Assembly: GCF_002019635.1 (NCBI RefSeq)
Contig: NZ_KV917371.1
Coordinates: 1,656,001 to 1,720,000, forward strand
DNA length: 64,000 bases
DNA from: Metabacillus halosaccharovorans
Lineage (GTDB): Bacteria > Bacillota > Bacilli > Bacillales > Bacillaceae
Direction of reading: 5' to 3'
Position numbers and translations under genes: made by a program. This document shows positions 49,019 to 58,828 of this stretch, one piece after another; the stretch's first letter is position 1, and the number at the start of each line of letters is the position of its first letter. The notes under the pieces are model-generated. The model was not told where the DNA came from. It did not search any database and saw only the letters and a list, made by a program, of their open reading frames with translations.

Positions 49019-49711
49019 TTAGATCGCTTCAACAATTTTCAAAACTAAGTCTGCTGAATGTTTAGCTGCTTGATCTAAAAATTGATCAAATGAAACATTT
49101 GATTCTTTACCAGCGATGTCTGATAACGCTCTAATGATCACAAATGGTACTTCAAATTGATGACAAACTTGTGCAATTGCTGCTGCTTCCATTTCACCTG
49201 CATAAAGGTCTTGAAACTTACTTCGAATAAAATCTACTTTAACAGGATCATTTAAAAATGAATCACCTGTCACGATTAATCCTTTAGCTACTTGAATATC
49301 TGTAATTTCTTCAGCTTTTTTTACAGCAATTTCCACAAGCTTTTGATCTGGAGTAAAGGCTGCAGGTAATCCCGGTACTTGTCCATATTCATAGCCAAAT
49401 GCTGTTACATCCACATCATTGTGGCGTACTTCAGAGCTAATAACAACATCACCTACATTCAATGAAGAATGGAATCCACCAGCTGAACCGGTGTTAATTA
49501 CGTAGTCAGGTTTATATCGGTCCAATAATAATGTTGAACTAAGAGCAGCATTTACCTTTCCAATACCGGACTTAAGGAGAATGATGTCAACTCCATTATA
49601 TACACCAGTAGTAAATTCACTGCCAGCAATTATTTCTTGCTCACGATTATCCAATTTATCTCTTAAAATTGTTACTTCCTCTTCCATTGCTCCAATAATG
49701 GCAATTTTCAT
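49019..49711 (-). CDS. mtnN: 5'-methylthioadenosine/S-adenosylhomocysteine nucleosidase
   Basis: Cleaves MTA and SAH to adenine and the thioribose sugar, recycling SAM by-products. The 230-residue protein starts [16 protein letters not shown] and shows [26 protein letters not shown], and [16 protein letters not shown] with the catalytic Glu, then [12 protein letters not shown]. Longer in-frame ORFs start upstream; the ATG at 49709-49711 matches the family. No yrrT partner lies next to it. Confidence 0.96.
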   Translation of the reverse strand: MKIAIIGAMEEEVTILRDKLDNREQEIIAGSEFTTGVYNGVDIILLKSGIGKVNAALSSTLLLDRYKPDYVINTGSAGGFHSSLNVGDVVISSEVRHNDVDVTAFGYEYGQVPGLPAAFTPDQKLVEIAVKKAEEITDIQVAKGLIVTGDSFLNDPVKVDFIRSKFQDLYAGEMEAAAIAQVCHQFEVPFVIIRALSDIAGKESNVSFDQFLDQAAKHSADLVLKIVEAI

Positions 49712-49874
49712 CTCACTCAATCCTTCCATATGTATCATTGTACATCCAAGTTATGTCTTTCTATCTCCACATAGAAGTTTACCTATTTCATTTGTGCAAC
49801 GCAAGGTTAATTGACTTACATGTAAGTTTTGTTAGTATTTAATAAAGAAAAAATATATTGAGGTGTCAAAAAAC

Positions 49875-50081
49875 ATGGATTTTCAATTGGAATTACTAAA
49901 GGATAAAGTTGAATTTTTTGAAGCAACATCTATTAAAGACTTAGAAAAAAAGATAAATGATCAAATCGTACATAATCAGGCTATTTTGTTACATGTGCAT
50001 TCTGTTTCCCATCAGATGTTTGTTACGGAAGACGGCAAAAGAATATATAGTGCTGTAGTTCACTTTAAGGCCAAAATCTAG
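49875..50081 (+). CDS. yrzA: YrzA family protein (DUF2536)
   Basis: A 68-residue protein of the DUF2536 family (B. subtilis YrzA), starting MDFQLELLKDKVEFFEATSI and containing LEKKINDQIVHNQAILL and SVSHQMFVTEDGKRIYSAVV. A GTG four codons upstream lies in the ribosome site TTGAGGTG, so the ATG at 49875 is the start. Divergent from mtnN. The family has no known function. Confidence 0.9.
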   Translation: MDFQLELLKDKVEFFEATSIKDLEKKINDQIVHNQAILLHVHSVSHQMFVTEDGKRIYSAVVHFKAKI

Positions 50082-50088
50082 TTCATTA

Positions 50089-50211
50089 GAAAAGCGCAAG
50101 CGCCTTGATCAGCCCCGACAAGCATAAGACGCAAAGGAATAGAAGACGTTCTTTGTCTTCAATTCCTTTGTGGCTTATGACCTCGAGGGGCTAGGCGCTG
50201 GAGCTAGACAC
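50089..50211. repeat. Interspersed Bacillus repeat with large fold-back structure
   Basis: From AGAAAAGCGCAAGCGCC to GGCGCTGGAGCTAGACA. Nested arms pair across the element: GCGCC/GGCGC, CAGCCCC/GGGGCT, CATAAG/CTTATG, AAAGGAAT/ATTCCTTT, GAAGACG..CTTC. I recognise this type of element from many Bacillus intergenic regions. It carries no ORF. Confidence 0.75.
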
Positions 50212-50248
50212 CCACACTAAGTACAAAATTTTATACTTTCTTACCTGT

Positions 50249-50342
50249 TTAGAAAAACACGACTTACCGCCAAGAATGGCGGAAGTCGATGTCTTTTCTT
50301 ATACTATCATCCATAAAATTTATATACTTTCTGATAGTATAA
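50249..50342. repeat. Two-hairpin repeat, copy 2
   Basis: The partner of 39895-39989. It contains CGACTT.CCGCC / GGCGG.AGTCG (50270-50288 or so) and the inverted pair TATACTATCA / TGATAGTATA. A partial third tail (ACAAAATTTTATACTTTCTTAC) lies just to its left at 50223-50244. Confidence 0.8.
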
Positions 50343-50381
50343 AAAAGGAGCTTCTACGTATTAACCGTAAAAGCTCCTAGT
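50341..50381 (-). terminator. Terminator of pbpI-yrrS
   Basis: Minus-strand AGGAGCTT.TACG / CGTA.AAGCTCCT followed by TTTTTTATAC. It abuts repeat copy 2. Confidence 0.88.
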
Positions 50382-50385
50382 TCAT

Positions 50386-51081
50386 TTAACTTTGTTTTTC
50401 AATCTTCGTTGGCATCCAGCCTTTATTTTCAACCCAGGTAATATAAACTTTATATTTGGCAGATTGATCTTTAGGTGAGATCGTACCTACAGCATCATTC
50501 GGGCTACCATTGTTTCCAAGGTGCCAGATAATCATTTCTGATTCAGGAATTCCGGTTGCATAACCAAGCGCTTTTGTCATTTCCTTCCAATCCTGCGAGT
50601 TCTTATCATATTGTGCTGAATGAGGCTCAGATTGTGATGTACCTACAGGCTCCCATGCGGGGTTTTCAATTGTTTCAGCAACACCAGAACCAGGCTCTCC
50701 TTCCGTAATGGTTGCTTGTTCAAAAGGATCTTCTGTACTTTCTTCCTCAGCGGTATCATTGTTCTCAGTATTCTCTGTTTCCTCGGAACCTTCTTCCCCT
50801 TGTTCTTCAGAAGCATCAGGATCTTCTACTTCTGCTTCCTCATTTTCTTCGGTTTCAGCTGCAGGTTCTTTGGTACTTTCTTCATCACTTGCAAGTTTTA
50901 TATCAGGCTGCTCATTATATTTAGCTGTTTTTTCAGATTGATTTGCCCCAAGGATAAGTTGTGATCCTATCACAAATATTAGAACCAACACAATCCCTAT
51001 TAATGTGTTTAACACAATATTCGTTTTTCTTTTTTTATCTCTTTTTTCATAACGAGAGGTGCTAAATTGATTATTACTCAA
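50386..51081 (-). CDS. yrrS: YrrS family protein (DUF1510)
   Basis: A 231-residue protein with a short basic cytoplasmic start, one membrane helix (about 23-45, IVLNTLIGIVLVLIFVIGSQ), a long and extremely Glu/Asp-rich linker (about 65-125), and a compact C-terminal DUF1510 domain (SQDWKEMTKALGYATGIPES, then WVENKGWMPTKIEKQ). In B. subtilis yrrS is downstream of pbpI and expressed at sporulation. Here the two are 110 bp apart, same strand, with a terminator after yrrS. The role is unknown; a partner of PbpI is a guess from context. Confidence 0.9.
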   Translation of the reverse strand: MSNNQFSTSRYEKRDKKRKTNIVLNTLIGIVLVLIFVIGSQLILGANQSEKTAKYNEQPDIKLASDEESTKEPAAETEENEEAEVEDPDASEEQGEEGSEETENTENNDTAEEESTEDPFEQATITEGEPGSGVAETIENPAWEPVGTSQSEPHSAQYDKNSQDWKEMTKALGYATGIPESEMIIWHLGNNGSPNDAVGTISPKDQSAKYKVYITWVENKGWMPTKIEKQS

Positions 51082-51191
51082 TGCCCTACACTCCTTTTTA
51101 TCCCTTTACCTTCAGTCTTCATTCTAGCATTTTGAAGATTTTCTATCTAGTCGTATCATAAATCCTAATTGAAAAGATTACTACTCCTAAA

Positions 51192-52952
51192 CTAGTTTTT
51201 TCGTTCGTCAATTTTAGACATTTCACTTACAATATCATAAAAAGCAGCATTAGTACCAGCCTCAGCACTGGTTGTATCCATCTCCACAACTACTAATGCA
51301 TATTTTGGTTGATCTGATGGAAAATAACCTGCAAACCACTTATTATACAACGTTTGATCATCTTCATTTGATTTGCCTGTTTGAGCAGTCCCTGATTTAC
51401 CTGATACCTCCATAGGAGATGTTTGAAACCTTCTTCCTGTTCCCTCAGAATCTGTCACAACCAGCCTGAGCAGCTTTTGAAGCTTTGCAGCTGTCATAGG
51501 AGATATGGTATCTCCTTCTAAAGGATTAGACGTAAATGAATACATTTTGGTTCCATTTTTATATAATATATTTTTTACGATTTTCACTTGTTGTTTCTGT
51601 CCGCCTCTTGCAATGGTTGCCATCATATTTGCAATAGAAAGCGGGGTAACTTTTACATCTTTTTGCCCTATAGCCGTTTGATCAATGGCTCTAGGGACAT
51701 TTTTATCTTTTTCATCACTCCAAATATTACCTGTTTTTTCATCAGGAAATTGCTTAAAGTTTTCATAATGAAATACTTCACCAGTCCAGCCGACCGGATT
51801 GATTAAGCCAATTTTGCTTGCTGTATCTTCAATAACATGTTGATCTTTCTCCATTAATTCTCTGGCTAACGTTGTAAATGTGTAATTACAGCTTTCCGCA
51901 AAGCTTCTATCAAAGGTAAGTTGTCCATCATCTTGTCCCCCATCTGCTTCACCGTGTAAGTTTAAACTACAGTTAAACTGTCTGGTGGGATCATCTAAAC
52001 CATATTCGATCGCTGCAGCAGAAATGACAGTTTTAAAAATAGAACCTGGAAAAAGGGGCTGAAGCATCTGATTTGATAGTGTTTTCGAATCAGATCGATT
52101 TAAACTTGGTTTACTAGCCATAGCTAATACTTCATTATTTTCTATATCAAGTAAAACAAGTCCCCCTTTCTCAATATTTTGGTGCTCTAATACATCTTCA
52201 GCCATTGTTTGTATTTCCTTGTCAATTGTTGTTTCAACTGTTACAGGATAAAATGGATTCGAGTCAGCAATATATTTGACGTTAATACCAAATAGAGGAT
52301 GGCCGTCTCCATCTACATGATAAAGCAGCTTTGTTTCTGCATCTGGTAACAAAAATTCATCAAATGCTTCTTCAAGCCCGGTTACACCAATTTTTGTTTT
52401 GTAGGATAAGTCTGTACGGTCAGGGTATTTCGCTCTTAATGCCTCTGCATTTTCACCCACGATCCCAATGATATGTTCTCCTATTGTCTCGTCTAACTTT
52501 GTTTGCTGATAAATACCGAAAACGCCAGGAATTTCAAGTTCATTAATTTTTTCAAGTTCTGCTGCTGTTAATGAAACACCATCTTTACTTGATAACACTA
52601 TCGGCTCCTTCGTGTCACTAACTAATTCTTGTAATTTATTACCGGGAATTCCAACAATTCTTGAAAGGTCCTCAGAAGGCCACTCCGCCTCCTTTAAAAA
52701 AGGAAAAAGAACCAATGAGGGTTCTGCCTGTTTTTGAAGCGGATCTCCATTTCGATCAACAAAACGCCCCCGGCCATCATCAATCATGACTTCTTGAGTT
52801 CTTTGATTAACACTCTCCTGCACAAGATTAACACCTTTTTTAGAAAAGGATTCTGTATTTATTAATTGAATATCAGCTAAGCGATATAAAAAGAATGTTA
52901 ATACCACTAAATAAATAATACCAAAGAAAATAAATCTCTTATTTTGTAACAT
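51192..52952 (-). CDS. pbpI: Class B penicillin-binding protein (PbpI/PBP4b)
   Basis: A peptidoglycan transpeptidase anchored in the membrane; the B. subtilis protein is made in sporulating cells. The 586-residue protein has a membrane helix at about 8-26, the N-terminal dimerisation region (about 40-210), and the transpeptidase motifs SIFK at 304-307, SCN at 354-356 and KSGTAQTG near 520. An in-frame ATG four codons upstream falls in the ribosome site GGAGG; I therefore use the ATG at 52950-52952. Confidence 0.95.
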   Translation of the reverse strand: MLQNKRFIFFGIIYLVVLTFFLYRLADIQLINTESFSKKGVNLVQESVNQRTQEVMIDDGRGRFVDRNGDPLQKQAEPSLVLFPFLKEAEWPSEDLSRIVGIPGNKLQELVSDTKEPIVLSSKDGVSLTAAELEKINELEIPGVFGIYQQTKLDETIGEHIIGIVGENAEALRAKYPDRTDLSYKTKIGVTGLEEAFDEFLLPDAETKLLYHVDGDGHPLFGINVKYIADSNPFYPVTVETTIDKEIQTMAEDVLEHQNIEKGGLVLLDIENNEVLAMASKPSLNRSDSKTLSNQMLQPLFPGSIFKTVISAAAIEYGLDDPTRQFNCSLNLHGEADGGQDDGQLTFDRSFAESCNYTFTTLARELMEKDQHVIEDTASKIGLINPVGWTGEVFHYENFKQFPDEKTGNIWSDEKDKNVPRAIDQTAIGQKDVKVTPLSIANMMATIARGGQKQQVKIVKNILYKNGTKMYSFTSNPLEGDTISPMTAAKLQKLLRLVVTDSEGTGRRFQTSPMEVSGKSGTAQTGKSNEDDQTLYNKWFAGYFPSDQPKYALVVVEMDTTSAEAGTNAAFYDIVSEMSKIDERKN

Positions 52953-53010
52953 CGTTTCCTCCATTGAGGCCCGATCTTTCCCTTATTATTCTTCGAAAAG
53001 AGGAATAAAA

Positions 53011-53052
53011 AAGAAACACCTCGTCATCATTTTTGACGAGGTGTTTCTTATA
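53011..53052 (-). terminator. Terminator of the trmR-greA operon
   Basis: AAGAAACACCTCGTCA / TGACGAGGTGTTTCTT followed by TTTTATTCC on the minus strand, 12 bases past the greA stop. It is strong and symmetric. Confidence 0.93.
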
Positions 53053-53063
53053 TAAACATTTTA

Positions 53064-53537
53064 TTAGCTAATATTCACAATTTTCACAAGCATTTCTCCA
53101 CCAGGTGTTTGAACTGTCACTTCATCGCCTACTTTTTTACCAAGTAAGCTTTTAGCAATTGGAGAATCATTCGAAATTTTACCTTCAAATGGATCTGCCT
53201 CTGCACTACCTACAATTGTGTATGTTTCTTCATCGCCATCTGGCAGCTCGGTAAAAGTAACTGTACGCCCAAGTGATACTGAACTTGTATCAGCTTCACC
53301 TTCAATTATTTTTGCATTGCGAATCATATTTTCTAAGGTCGTAATACGCCCTTCAACAAATGCTTGTTCTTCTTTTGCTGAATCATACTCAGAGTTCTCA
53401 GATAAATCTCCGAAGCTACGTGCGATTTTTATTCTTTCTACAACTTCTTTACGTTTAACCGTTTTCAAATATTCAAGCTCCTGTTCGAGCTTATCTTTAC
53501 CTTCTCTAGTCATTGGAAAAACTTTTTCTTGTGCCAT
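53064..53537 (-). CDS. greA: Transcription elongation factor GreA
   Basis: Rescues backtracked RNA polymerase by stimulating transcript cleavage. The 157-residue protein has the N-terminal coiled coil (about 10-75, with [20 protein letters not shown], which carries the conserved acidic tip) and a C-terminal FKBP-like domain ending [20 protein letters not shown]. It lies 262 bp after udk, with a hairpin in the gap, so it may have its own promoter. Confidence 0.97.
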   Translation of the reverse strand: MAQEKVFPMTREGKDKLEQELEYLKTVKRKEVVERIKIARSFGDLSENSEYDSAKEEQAFVEGRITTLENMIRNAKIIEGEADTSSVSLGRTVTFTELPDGDEETYTIVGSAEADPFEGKISNDSPIAKSLLGKKVGDEVTVQTPGGEMLVKIVNIS

Positions 53538-53675
53538 GTTTATTCCACTCCTTCTAGTAGACTTCCCGGTCGTACTGAGTCATTCATGCTATACTTTATC
53601 CTTTTGCTTATGTATTAACTAAAATTTAAGTAAAAAATATTTAAGCTTTTTAACCCTTTATCGTTTATCACAGTA

Positions 53676-53703
53676 TGTAAAAAGTAAGGGCAACAATGTG
53701 CCC
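53676..53703 (-). terminator. Terminator-like hairpin after udk
   Basis: Minus-strand GGGCA / TGCCC (53688-53703) followed by TTACTTTTTAC, between udk and greA. The stem is short. Confidence 0.55.
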
Positions 53704-53799
53704 CGCTGTTTTATATAAACGATGCTTTTAATGAAAGCTAGATAATTTTTATTACTTATACATAATATGATCACAGTAGACTTTATCTATGCTATGTTA

Positions 53800-54435
53800 T
53801 TACAAAATTGCATTTAGTTCAAGAATTGTTTGAATTTTTGTTACCATTAAGTCAATTGCAACGTGATTTTGCCCACCTTCAGGGATAATGATATCAGCAT
53901 ATCTCTTTGTCGGCTCGATAAATTGGTTATGCATTGGCCTTACAACTGAAATGTATTGTTCAATAACCGAATCAATTGAACGGCCCCTTTCTTTGATATC
54001 ACGTAGAATTCTACGAATAATTCGTAAATCAGCATCAGTATCCACAAATAGTTTGATATCCATTAATTCACGTAAGCGCTCGTCCTCTAAGATGAGGATA
54101 CCTTCAAGAATAATAACATCTTTTGGTTCCACGAGAATAACATCTTCAGATCGAGTATGCAATGTATAATCATAAACTGGTTTTTCAATTGAATTATGAT
54201 TCATTAATGCATTTAAATGTTCAATTAATAAATCATTATCAAATGCAAGCGGATGGTCATAATTCGTGTTTAATCTCTGCTCAAATGGCAGATGACTTTG
54301 ATCTTTATAATAAAAATCCTGTTCCAGCATTAAGATTGAATGACCTTTAAAATGCTCGTAAATCGCCTTTGTCACGCTTGTTTTTCCTGAGCCTGAACCC
54401 CCAGCAACCCCTATTACAACCGGCTTCTTCGCCAT
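53800..54435 (-). CDS. udk: Uridine kinase
   Basis: Phosphorylates uridine and cytidine in pyrimidine salvage. The 211-residue protein has the P-loop [41 protein letters not shown], and the lid region with [16 protein letters not shown]. It starts 5 bp after the trhP2 stop, continuing the tRNA-modification operon, as in B. subtilis. Confidence 0.97.
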   Translation of the reverse strand: MAKKPVVIGVAGGSGSGKTSVTKAIYEHFKGHSILMLEQDFYYKDQSHLPFEQRLNTNYDHPLAFDNDLLIEHLNALMNHNSIEKPVYDYTLHTRSEDVILVEPKDVIILEGILILEDERLRELMDIKLFVDTDADLRIIRRILRDIKERGRSIDSVIEQYISVVRPMHNQFIEPTKRYADIIIPEGGQNHVAIDLMVTKIQTILELNAIL

Positions 54436-54440
54436 TATTT

Positions 54441-55718
54441 TTAGAACCCCTTTCGCATCATGTTGTTTACGAAGACGGGTTTATCTACTTTAAAAGTCAC
54501 AATTTGTAGTGGATGGCGAGCTGCATCTAGCTCTTTTCCATCTTCATCCCAAATCTTCTCAATTGTTTGTGTAAAGTTCTCGATTTCCGGACCAAAGAAT
54601 TCAACTGTTTCACCTATTTTAAAGTGGTTACGTTGCTGCAGGGTAACCATTTGTGTATCTTTGTTATAATCTAATACAAGCCCGGCAAAATCATACTCGG
54701 TTTTCTTACTATGATCGCCAAACATTTGTTGTTTATAGCCGGGAACTCCTTCAAAGAAGGCAGAAGCTGTTTCTCGGTTAGCACATTTATTAAGCTCTTT
54801 TAACCATTCAGGGTTTATTTTAAAGTTTTCAGGATCAGCACAATAAGCGTCAATGACTTTACGATAAACACTCACAACTGTAGCAATATAGTGAATTGAT
54901 TTCATTCTTCCTTCAATCTTTAAACTGTCTATCCCAAGTTCAATCATTTTAGGAATAGATTCAATTAAATTTAAATCCATCGGACTCATTGCAAACGATG
55001 CATCATCTTCATCGAATAAGGCCACTTCTTGATTGTTTTCAAGCTTAAACAAGTCATAGTCCCAACGACATGACTGACAGCAACCGCCACGGTTTGAGTC
55101 ACGTGCAGTCATATGGTTACTTAATGTACAGCGTCCGGAATAAGCAATACACATTGCACCATGAATAAAGGCTTCAATCTCAATATCAACCTTTTCTTTC
55201 ATTTCCTTTATTTCTTCAGCACTCGTTTCACGGGCTAGTACGACACGCTCTAACCCTTCTTCCTTCCAAAACTGGACAGCTTTCCAGTTTGAAAGTGATT
55301 GCTGTGTACTTAAATGAACTTCAAGTTTCGGTGCCACACGGCGGCATGTTTCAATGATAAGCGGGTCAGCAACAATAATTCCTGTTACACCTGCATTCTG
55401 TAATCCTATTAAATATTCATCAAGTCCGTCCATGTTTTCATTATGTGCAAAAATATTTGTTGTAACATAGATTTTCGCTCCATATTTATTAGCGAACTGT
55501 ACACCTTCTGCCATTTCCTCTAAAGAGAAATTACCGGCATTTGAACGAAGACCATATTCCTGACCTCCAATAAATACAGCATCCGCACCATAATGAACGG
55601 CAATTTTTAACTTCTCTAAATTTCCTGCTGGAGCTAATAACTCGGGCTTCTTCGTTATTACACGTTTTCCATCGATGATTGTAGATATTTTATCTATAAC
55701 TGTCGTCACTTTTTTCAC
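54441..55718 (-). CDS. trhP2: tRNA U34 hydroxylation protein TrhP2 (U32 family)
   Basis: A peptidase-U32-family protein (B. subtilis YrrO) that with TrhP1 hydroxylates U34 of certain tRNAs in a prephenate-dependent way; TrmR then methylates the product. The 425-residue protein contains [39 protein letters not shown] and the cysteine cluster [13 protein letters not shown], which probably binds an Fe-S centre. It is 27 bp after trhP1 and 5 bp before udk. The enzymology is from the B. subtilis and E. coli (TrhP/YegQ) work. Confidence 0.93.
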   Translation of the reverse strand: MKKVTTVIDKISTIIDGKRVITKKPELLAPAGNLEKLKIAVHYGADAVFIGGQEYGLRSNAGNFSLEEMAEGVQFANKYGAKIYVTTNIFAHNENMDGLDEYLIGLQNAGVTGIIVADPLIIETCRRVAPKLEVHLSTQQSLSNWKAVQFWKEEGLERVVLARETSAEEIKEMKEKVDIEIEAFIHGAMCIAYSGRCTLSNHMTARDSNRGGCCQSCRWDYDLFKLENNQEVALFDEDDASFAMSPMDLNLIESIPKMIELGIDSLKIEGRMKSIHYIATVVSVYRKVIDAYCADPENFKINPEWLKELNKCANRETASAFFEGVPGYKQQMFGDHSKKTEYDFAGLVLDYNKDTQMVTLQQRNHFKIGETVEFFGPEIENFTQTIEKIWDEDGKELDAARHPLQIVTFKVDKPVFVNNMMRKGF

Positions 55719-55745
55719 TCCCTTTTTGCACTACAACTATTCAAA

Positions 55746-56678
55746 TTAATAAACTGTTTCTTTAAAGAAAAAGCCTGTATCTAATGAGCGGTTCTTCGCT
55801 TGAATGTTTTCAATTTCTTCTAAAAGTACATCTTTTGCTTCTTCGTACTTCGCATTGTCCTCAACATAAAGATCTATTGCTTTTCTGTACTTTTTTGTGA
55901 CCTCTATAATATAGTCTGAAGTTTGTAATACACCATCAATCTTGAAGGAGTCAATTTCTGCGTCAATCATGTCTCCAAGCTCATCAATGATACACATATC
56001 ATTTGGACTCATAATATGTGTTCCATTCACATCTTCAAAGATTGGATATTTATTATCCCTTTCAGGATCAAATAAAAACATCATTTCCTTGGTATCTGTA
56101 CGGTTTTCCACTTTTAATGCCTTACCTTGATACTCAAAATAATTACCTAAAAGTGTGCGCTTGGATTGGAACATGCATGTCATCCCGTGTACCTGCACCT
56201 CAATTTCAACCTCTGCATGCTCTTTTGTTTCAATAATTGAATCCATGCTTAATTCACGGGCAAGTATCGCACGCTTTGCACCTTTTCTCCCCCAATAATT
56301 GCATGTATACCAGTTTGTTGCTGTTGTTTCAGTGTTCCAATGAAGGTTTAAATCAGGTGCCACTTCTTTTGCTGCCATTAAAACCGCCGGATCACCAAAC
56401 ACAACTGCATCAGGATTTACCTCTGTTAAAAAGGATAAGTAGTTTTCTATATCTTCGATTGCTTCGTTGTGGAAAATAGCATTCATGGCAACATATACTT
56501 TTTTATTATGTTGATGAGCAATTTCTATTGTTTGTTTCACTTGGTCTCTTGAGAATTCACCTGCAAGGCGCAGCCCAAATCTTTGTTCTCCAATCATAAA
56601 CGCATCTGCACCAGCTTCAATTAATGGAAGAACATCGGTTACTGATTTAGGTGTAACTAATAATTCTGGTTTTTGCAT
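55746..56678 (-). CDS. trhP1: tRNA U34 hydroxylation protein TrhP1 (U32 family)
   Basis: The shorter partner of TrhP2 (B. subtilis YrrN). The 310-residue protein begins MQKPELLVTPKSVTDVLPLI and has GEQRFGLRLAGEFSRDQVKQ, VHGMTCMFQSKRTLLGNYFE and IDSFKIDGVLQTSDYIIEV. It lacks the CC-SC cysteine cluster seen in TrhP2, which is normal for this paralogue. It starts 15 bp after trmR, so hydroxylation and methylation genes lie in one transcript. Confidence 0.92.
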   Translation of the reverse strand: MQKPELLVTPKSVTDVLPLIEAGADAFMIGEQRFGLRLAGEFSRDQVKQTIEIAHQHNKKVYVAMNAIFHNEAIEDIENYLSFLTEVNPDAVVFGDPAVLMAAKEVAPDLNLHWNTETTATNWYTCNYWGRKGAKRAILARELSMDSIIETKEHAEVEIEVQVHGMTCMFQSKRTLLGNYFEYQGKALKVENRTDTKEMMFLFDPERDNKYPIFEDVNGTHIMSPNDMCIIDELGDMIDAEIDSFKIDGVLQTSDYIIEVTKKYRKAIDLYVEDNAKYEEAKDVLLEEIENIQAKNRSLDTGFFFKETVY

Positions 56679-56693
56679 TTTTTCACACCTCTT

Positions 56694-57341
56694 TTATTTC
56701 ATTTTCTTTGTTACTGCAATTCCATCGCCAACAGGTATAATCGTTGTTTTATATCCTTCTAAAGTTGAAAGCATTTGATTATACTCATCCAGCTTTCGAA
56801 CGAGAGTACGCTGCCTTCTCGTTTTAAGTTCTGAACGATCTCGAGCAACAGTTCCTTTAAATAACACGTTATCTGAATAGATGATGCCATCTTCAGCTAA
56901 CATTGGTTCATATAATGCAAAAAACTTTTTGTATTTTGCTTTTGTAGCATCTATAAATAATGCGTCAAATGGTCCATATTGTTTAACTTCTTCTGAAATA
57001 GAAAGAGCATCACCTAAAAAGGTATTAATTCGGTTTTCTAAACCTAATTCATGGATATGTTTGTTGGCTTGGTGATACCGTTCCTCATCAAGCTCAACCG
57101 TAACAATTTGGGTTTGGGGTAAATGTGTCGCCATTCTAATAGCTGAATAGCCAATCGCTGTTCCAATTTCAAAAATTCTCTTTGGTTGCTGCATGGATAA
57201 AAGTAAAAGTAAAACCTCAATACCAACCTTCTCCATTATTGGCACTTCATGTTGTTTCGCAAACTCTTCCATTTGCTTAACGTAGGGTGATGATTCCGGT
57301 ATTAAATTTTCTACATACGTTATAACATCTTGATCTAACAT
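56694..57341 (-). CDS. trmR: tRNA 5-hydroxyuridine methyltransferase TrmR
   Basis: Methylates ho5U34 to 5-methoxyuridine in tRNA (B. subtilis YrrM). The 215-residue class I methyltransferase resembles catechol O-methyltransferases: IFEIGTAIGYSAIRMA, VTVELDEERY, DALFIDATKAKYKKF and YSDNVLFKGTV. Two in-frame ATGs lie upstream, but the ATG at 57339-57341 has GGAGG at the right distance. It is the first gene of trmR-trhP1-trhP2-udk. Confidence 0.94.
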   Translation of the reverse strand: MLDQDVITYVENLIPESSPYVKQMEEFAKQHEVPIMEKVGIEVLLLLLSMQQPKRIFEIGTAIGYSAIRMATHLPQTQIVTVELDEERYHQANKHIHELGLENRINTFLGDALSISEEVKQYGPFDALFIDATKAKYKKFFALYEPMLAEDGIIYSDNVLFKGTVARDRSELKTRRQRTLVRKLDEYNQMLSTLEGYKTTIIPVGDGIAVTKKMK

Positions 57342-57459
57342 GATTGCCCTCCTGTTCATGTATTGCAATCATAAACCTAAGTTTCTTTTTACTTACATTA
57401 ATTACAAATGGTAAACACTAAAAAGAAGAGCCTCATACATAGAGAACTCTTGTTCAAAA

Positions 57460-57487
57460 ATTATAAAAATCGTCGTCCAACTAACAA
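57460..57487 (-). promoter_or_regulatory. Candidate SigA promoter of trmR-trhP1-trhP2-udk
   Basis: TTGTTA (57482-57487), a 16-bp spacer, and TATAAT (57460-57465) on the minus strand, about 110 bp ahead of trmR. Confidence 0.65.
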
Positions 57488-57510
57488 CTCGATATATTTT
57501 ACCACAACAA

Positions 57511-57550
57511 GAAAGGGAATGCGAATAGAATAACTGCGTTCCCTTTCTTT
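57511..57550 (-). terminator. Terminator after mltG
   Basis: Minus-strand GAAAGGGAA.GC / GC.TTCCCTTTC with a 12-base loop. The T-run after it is weak (TTTCTTG). Confidence 0.75.
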
Positions 57551-57557
57551 CTTCTAT

Positions 57558-58682
57558 TTAATTGTTTGTAATATATTTACTTTTTGCTTTATTATGTTCT
57601 TCAAGTGTTTTTGTAAAGATAACTTCTCCCTCACCTGTTGCAAGGAAATATAAGAAATCTGTATCTTCAGGAGTTAGAGCTGCCACAAATGAAACTTCAC
57701 CTGCATTAGCAATCGGTCCTGGTGGAAGTCCCTTATTTTGATACGTATTATATGGAGATTTCACTTCAAGATCTTCATATAATACTCGATCTTTGTGCTC
57801 CCCCAACGCATATAAAACGGTTGGATCTGTTTGTAAAGGCATGTTTACGTCGATCCGGTTATAAAACACACTTGAGATCTTTTCACGATCTGCTTTTTCT
57901 GTCGCTTCTTCTTCAATAAGTGAAGCCATTGTAACGAATTCATGGACACTCATTTTTTGTTCCTGAAGTGTTGGAATGTACTTTGCTACAACCTCACTTG
58001 TTTTTTTGACCATTGGTTCTATCACTTCTTCAATGGTTGGTTTTTCTTTGTAATATGGATAAGTTGCCGGAAACAAATAGCCCTCGAGAGCATATTTCAC
58101 ATTTTCTCCATAAATATCATCTGTTAAAAGATCAGGGTATTTTGCTTTCATCGAGTTAATGAATTCTTTATCTGTTAGTGTTGCAAGAATCTCTGTTTCC
58201 TCAAAATCAGTATAATTTGCAATAATTGACGCAATCTCGGTTAATTGTCGACCTTCCGGGATTGTAATCTGAAAGGCTGCTTCACTTAGCAATTTCCCTT
58301 CCTTAAGACTTGTAATAATATCCTTAAAAGTCATAGATTTGTTTAATTTATAATTTCCAGCTTGGAAGCCTGACTCATTTTTAAACTTAATATAATACTT
58401 AAATACCCGGTCATCCTTAATAATGTCATGCTCTTCCAGAATTCTTGAGATAGTTGATACAGATGAACCAATTGGTATCGTGACATCTATTGCTGTCTGA
58501 TCATTAGGATCTACTGGTTCTAGAGAAGATTTTATATATAGATAACCGCCTCCGATTATTCCTGAAAAAGCAATAATAAGAATAATAAAAACGGTTAATA
58601 CAATTCTTCTAACTACCTTTGCCTCACTTTGTTTTTGCATTAGGTTTTTACGGAATGTATCCTTTTTCGGATCTTCAGACAT
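57558..58682 (-). CDS. mltG: Endolytic transglycosylase MltG
   Basis: A membrane-anchored lytic transglycosylase that cuts nascent peptidoglycan strands. The 374-residue protein has one membrane helix (about 26-50, LTVFIILIIAFSGIIGGGYL), a LysM-like region, and the YceG domain with TLVTMASLIEEEA-type motif (ASLIEEEATEKADREKISSV, with the catalytic Glu) and TDPTVLYALG, ending PYNTYQNKGLPPGPIANAG. It stands between yrzB and trmR with terminators on both sides. Confidence 0.95.
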   Translation of the reverse strand: MSEDPKKDTFRKNLMQKQSEAKVVRRIVLTVFIILIIAFSGIIGGGYLYIKSSLEPVDPNDQTAIDVTIPIGSSVSTISRILEEHDIIKDDRVFKYYIKFKNESGFQAGNYKLNKSMTFKDIITSLKEGKLLSEAAFQITIPEGRQLTEIASIIANYTDFEETEILATLTDKEFINSMKAKYPDLLTDDIYGENVKYALEGYLFPATYPYYKEKPTIEEVIEPMVKKTSEVVAKYIPTLQEQKMSVHEFVTMASLIEEEATEKADREKISSVFYNRIDVNMPLQTDPTVLYALGEHKDRVLYEDLEVKSPYNTYQNKGLPPGPIANAGEVSFVAALTPEDTDFLYFLATGEGEVIFTKTLEEHNKAKSKYITNN

Positions 58683-58783
58683 GTATATCCCCCTTTCACC
58701 CCATTATTATACTACAATGTTCTGGACGATTCGGCAATAAATTACATGATTTATGGAAATCCCACTTACTTTGCACCGGAAAG

Positions 58784-58827
58784 GAAAAAAGGTGCAAAGG
58801 AGATGATCTCCCTTGCACCTTTTCGTT
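58784..58827 (-). terminator. Terminator after yrzB
   Basis: Minus-strand AAAGGTGCAA.GGAGAT / ATCTCC.TTGCACCTTT with a TTTTTT run. A strong stem. Confidence 0.93.
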
Positions 58828-58828
58828 C

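Noticed and set aside
50708-50964. Three overlapping plus-strand ORFs opposite yrrS
   Set aside because: They are long only because the Glu-rich linker of yrrS (GAA/GAG codons) has few stops on the other strand.
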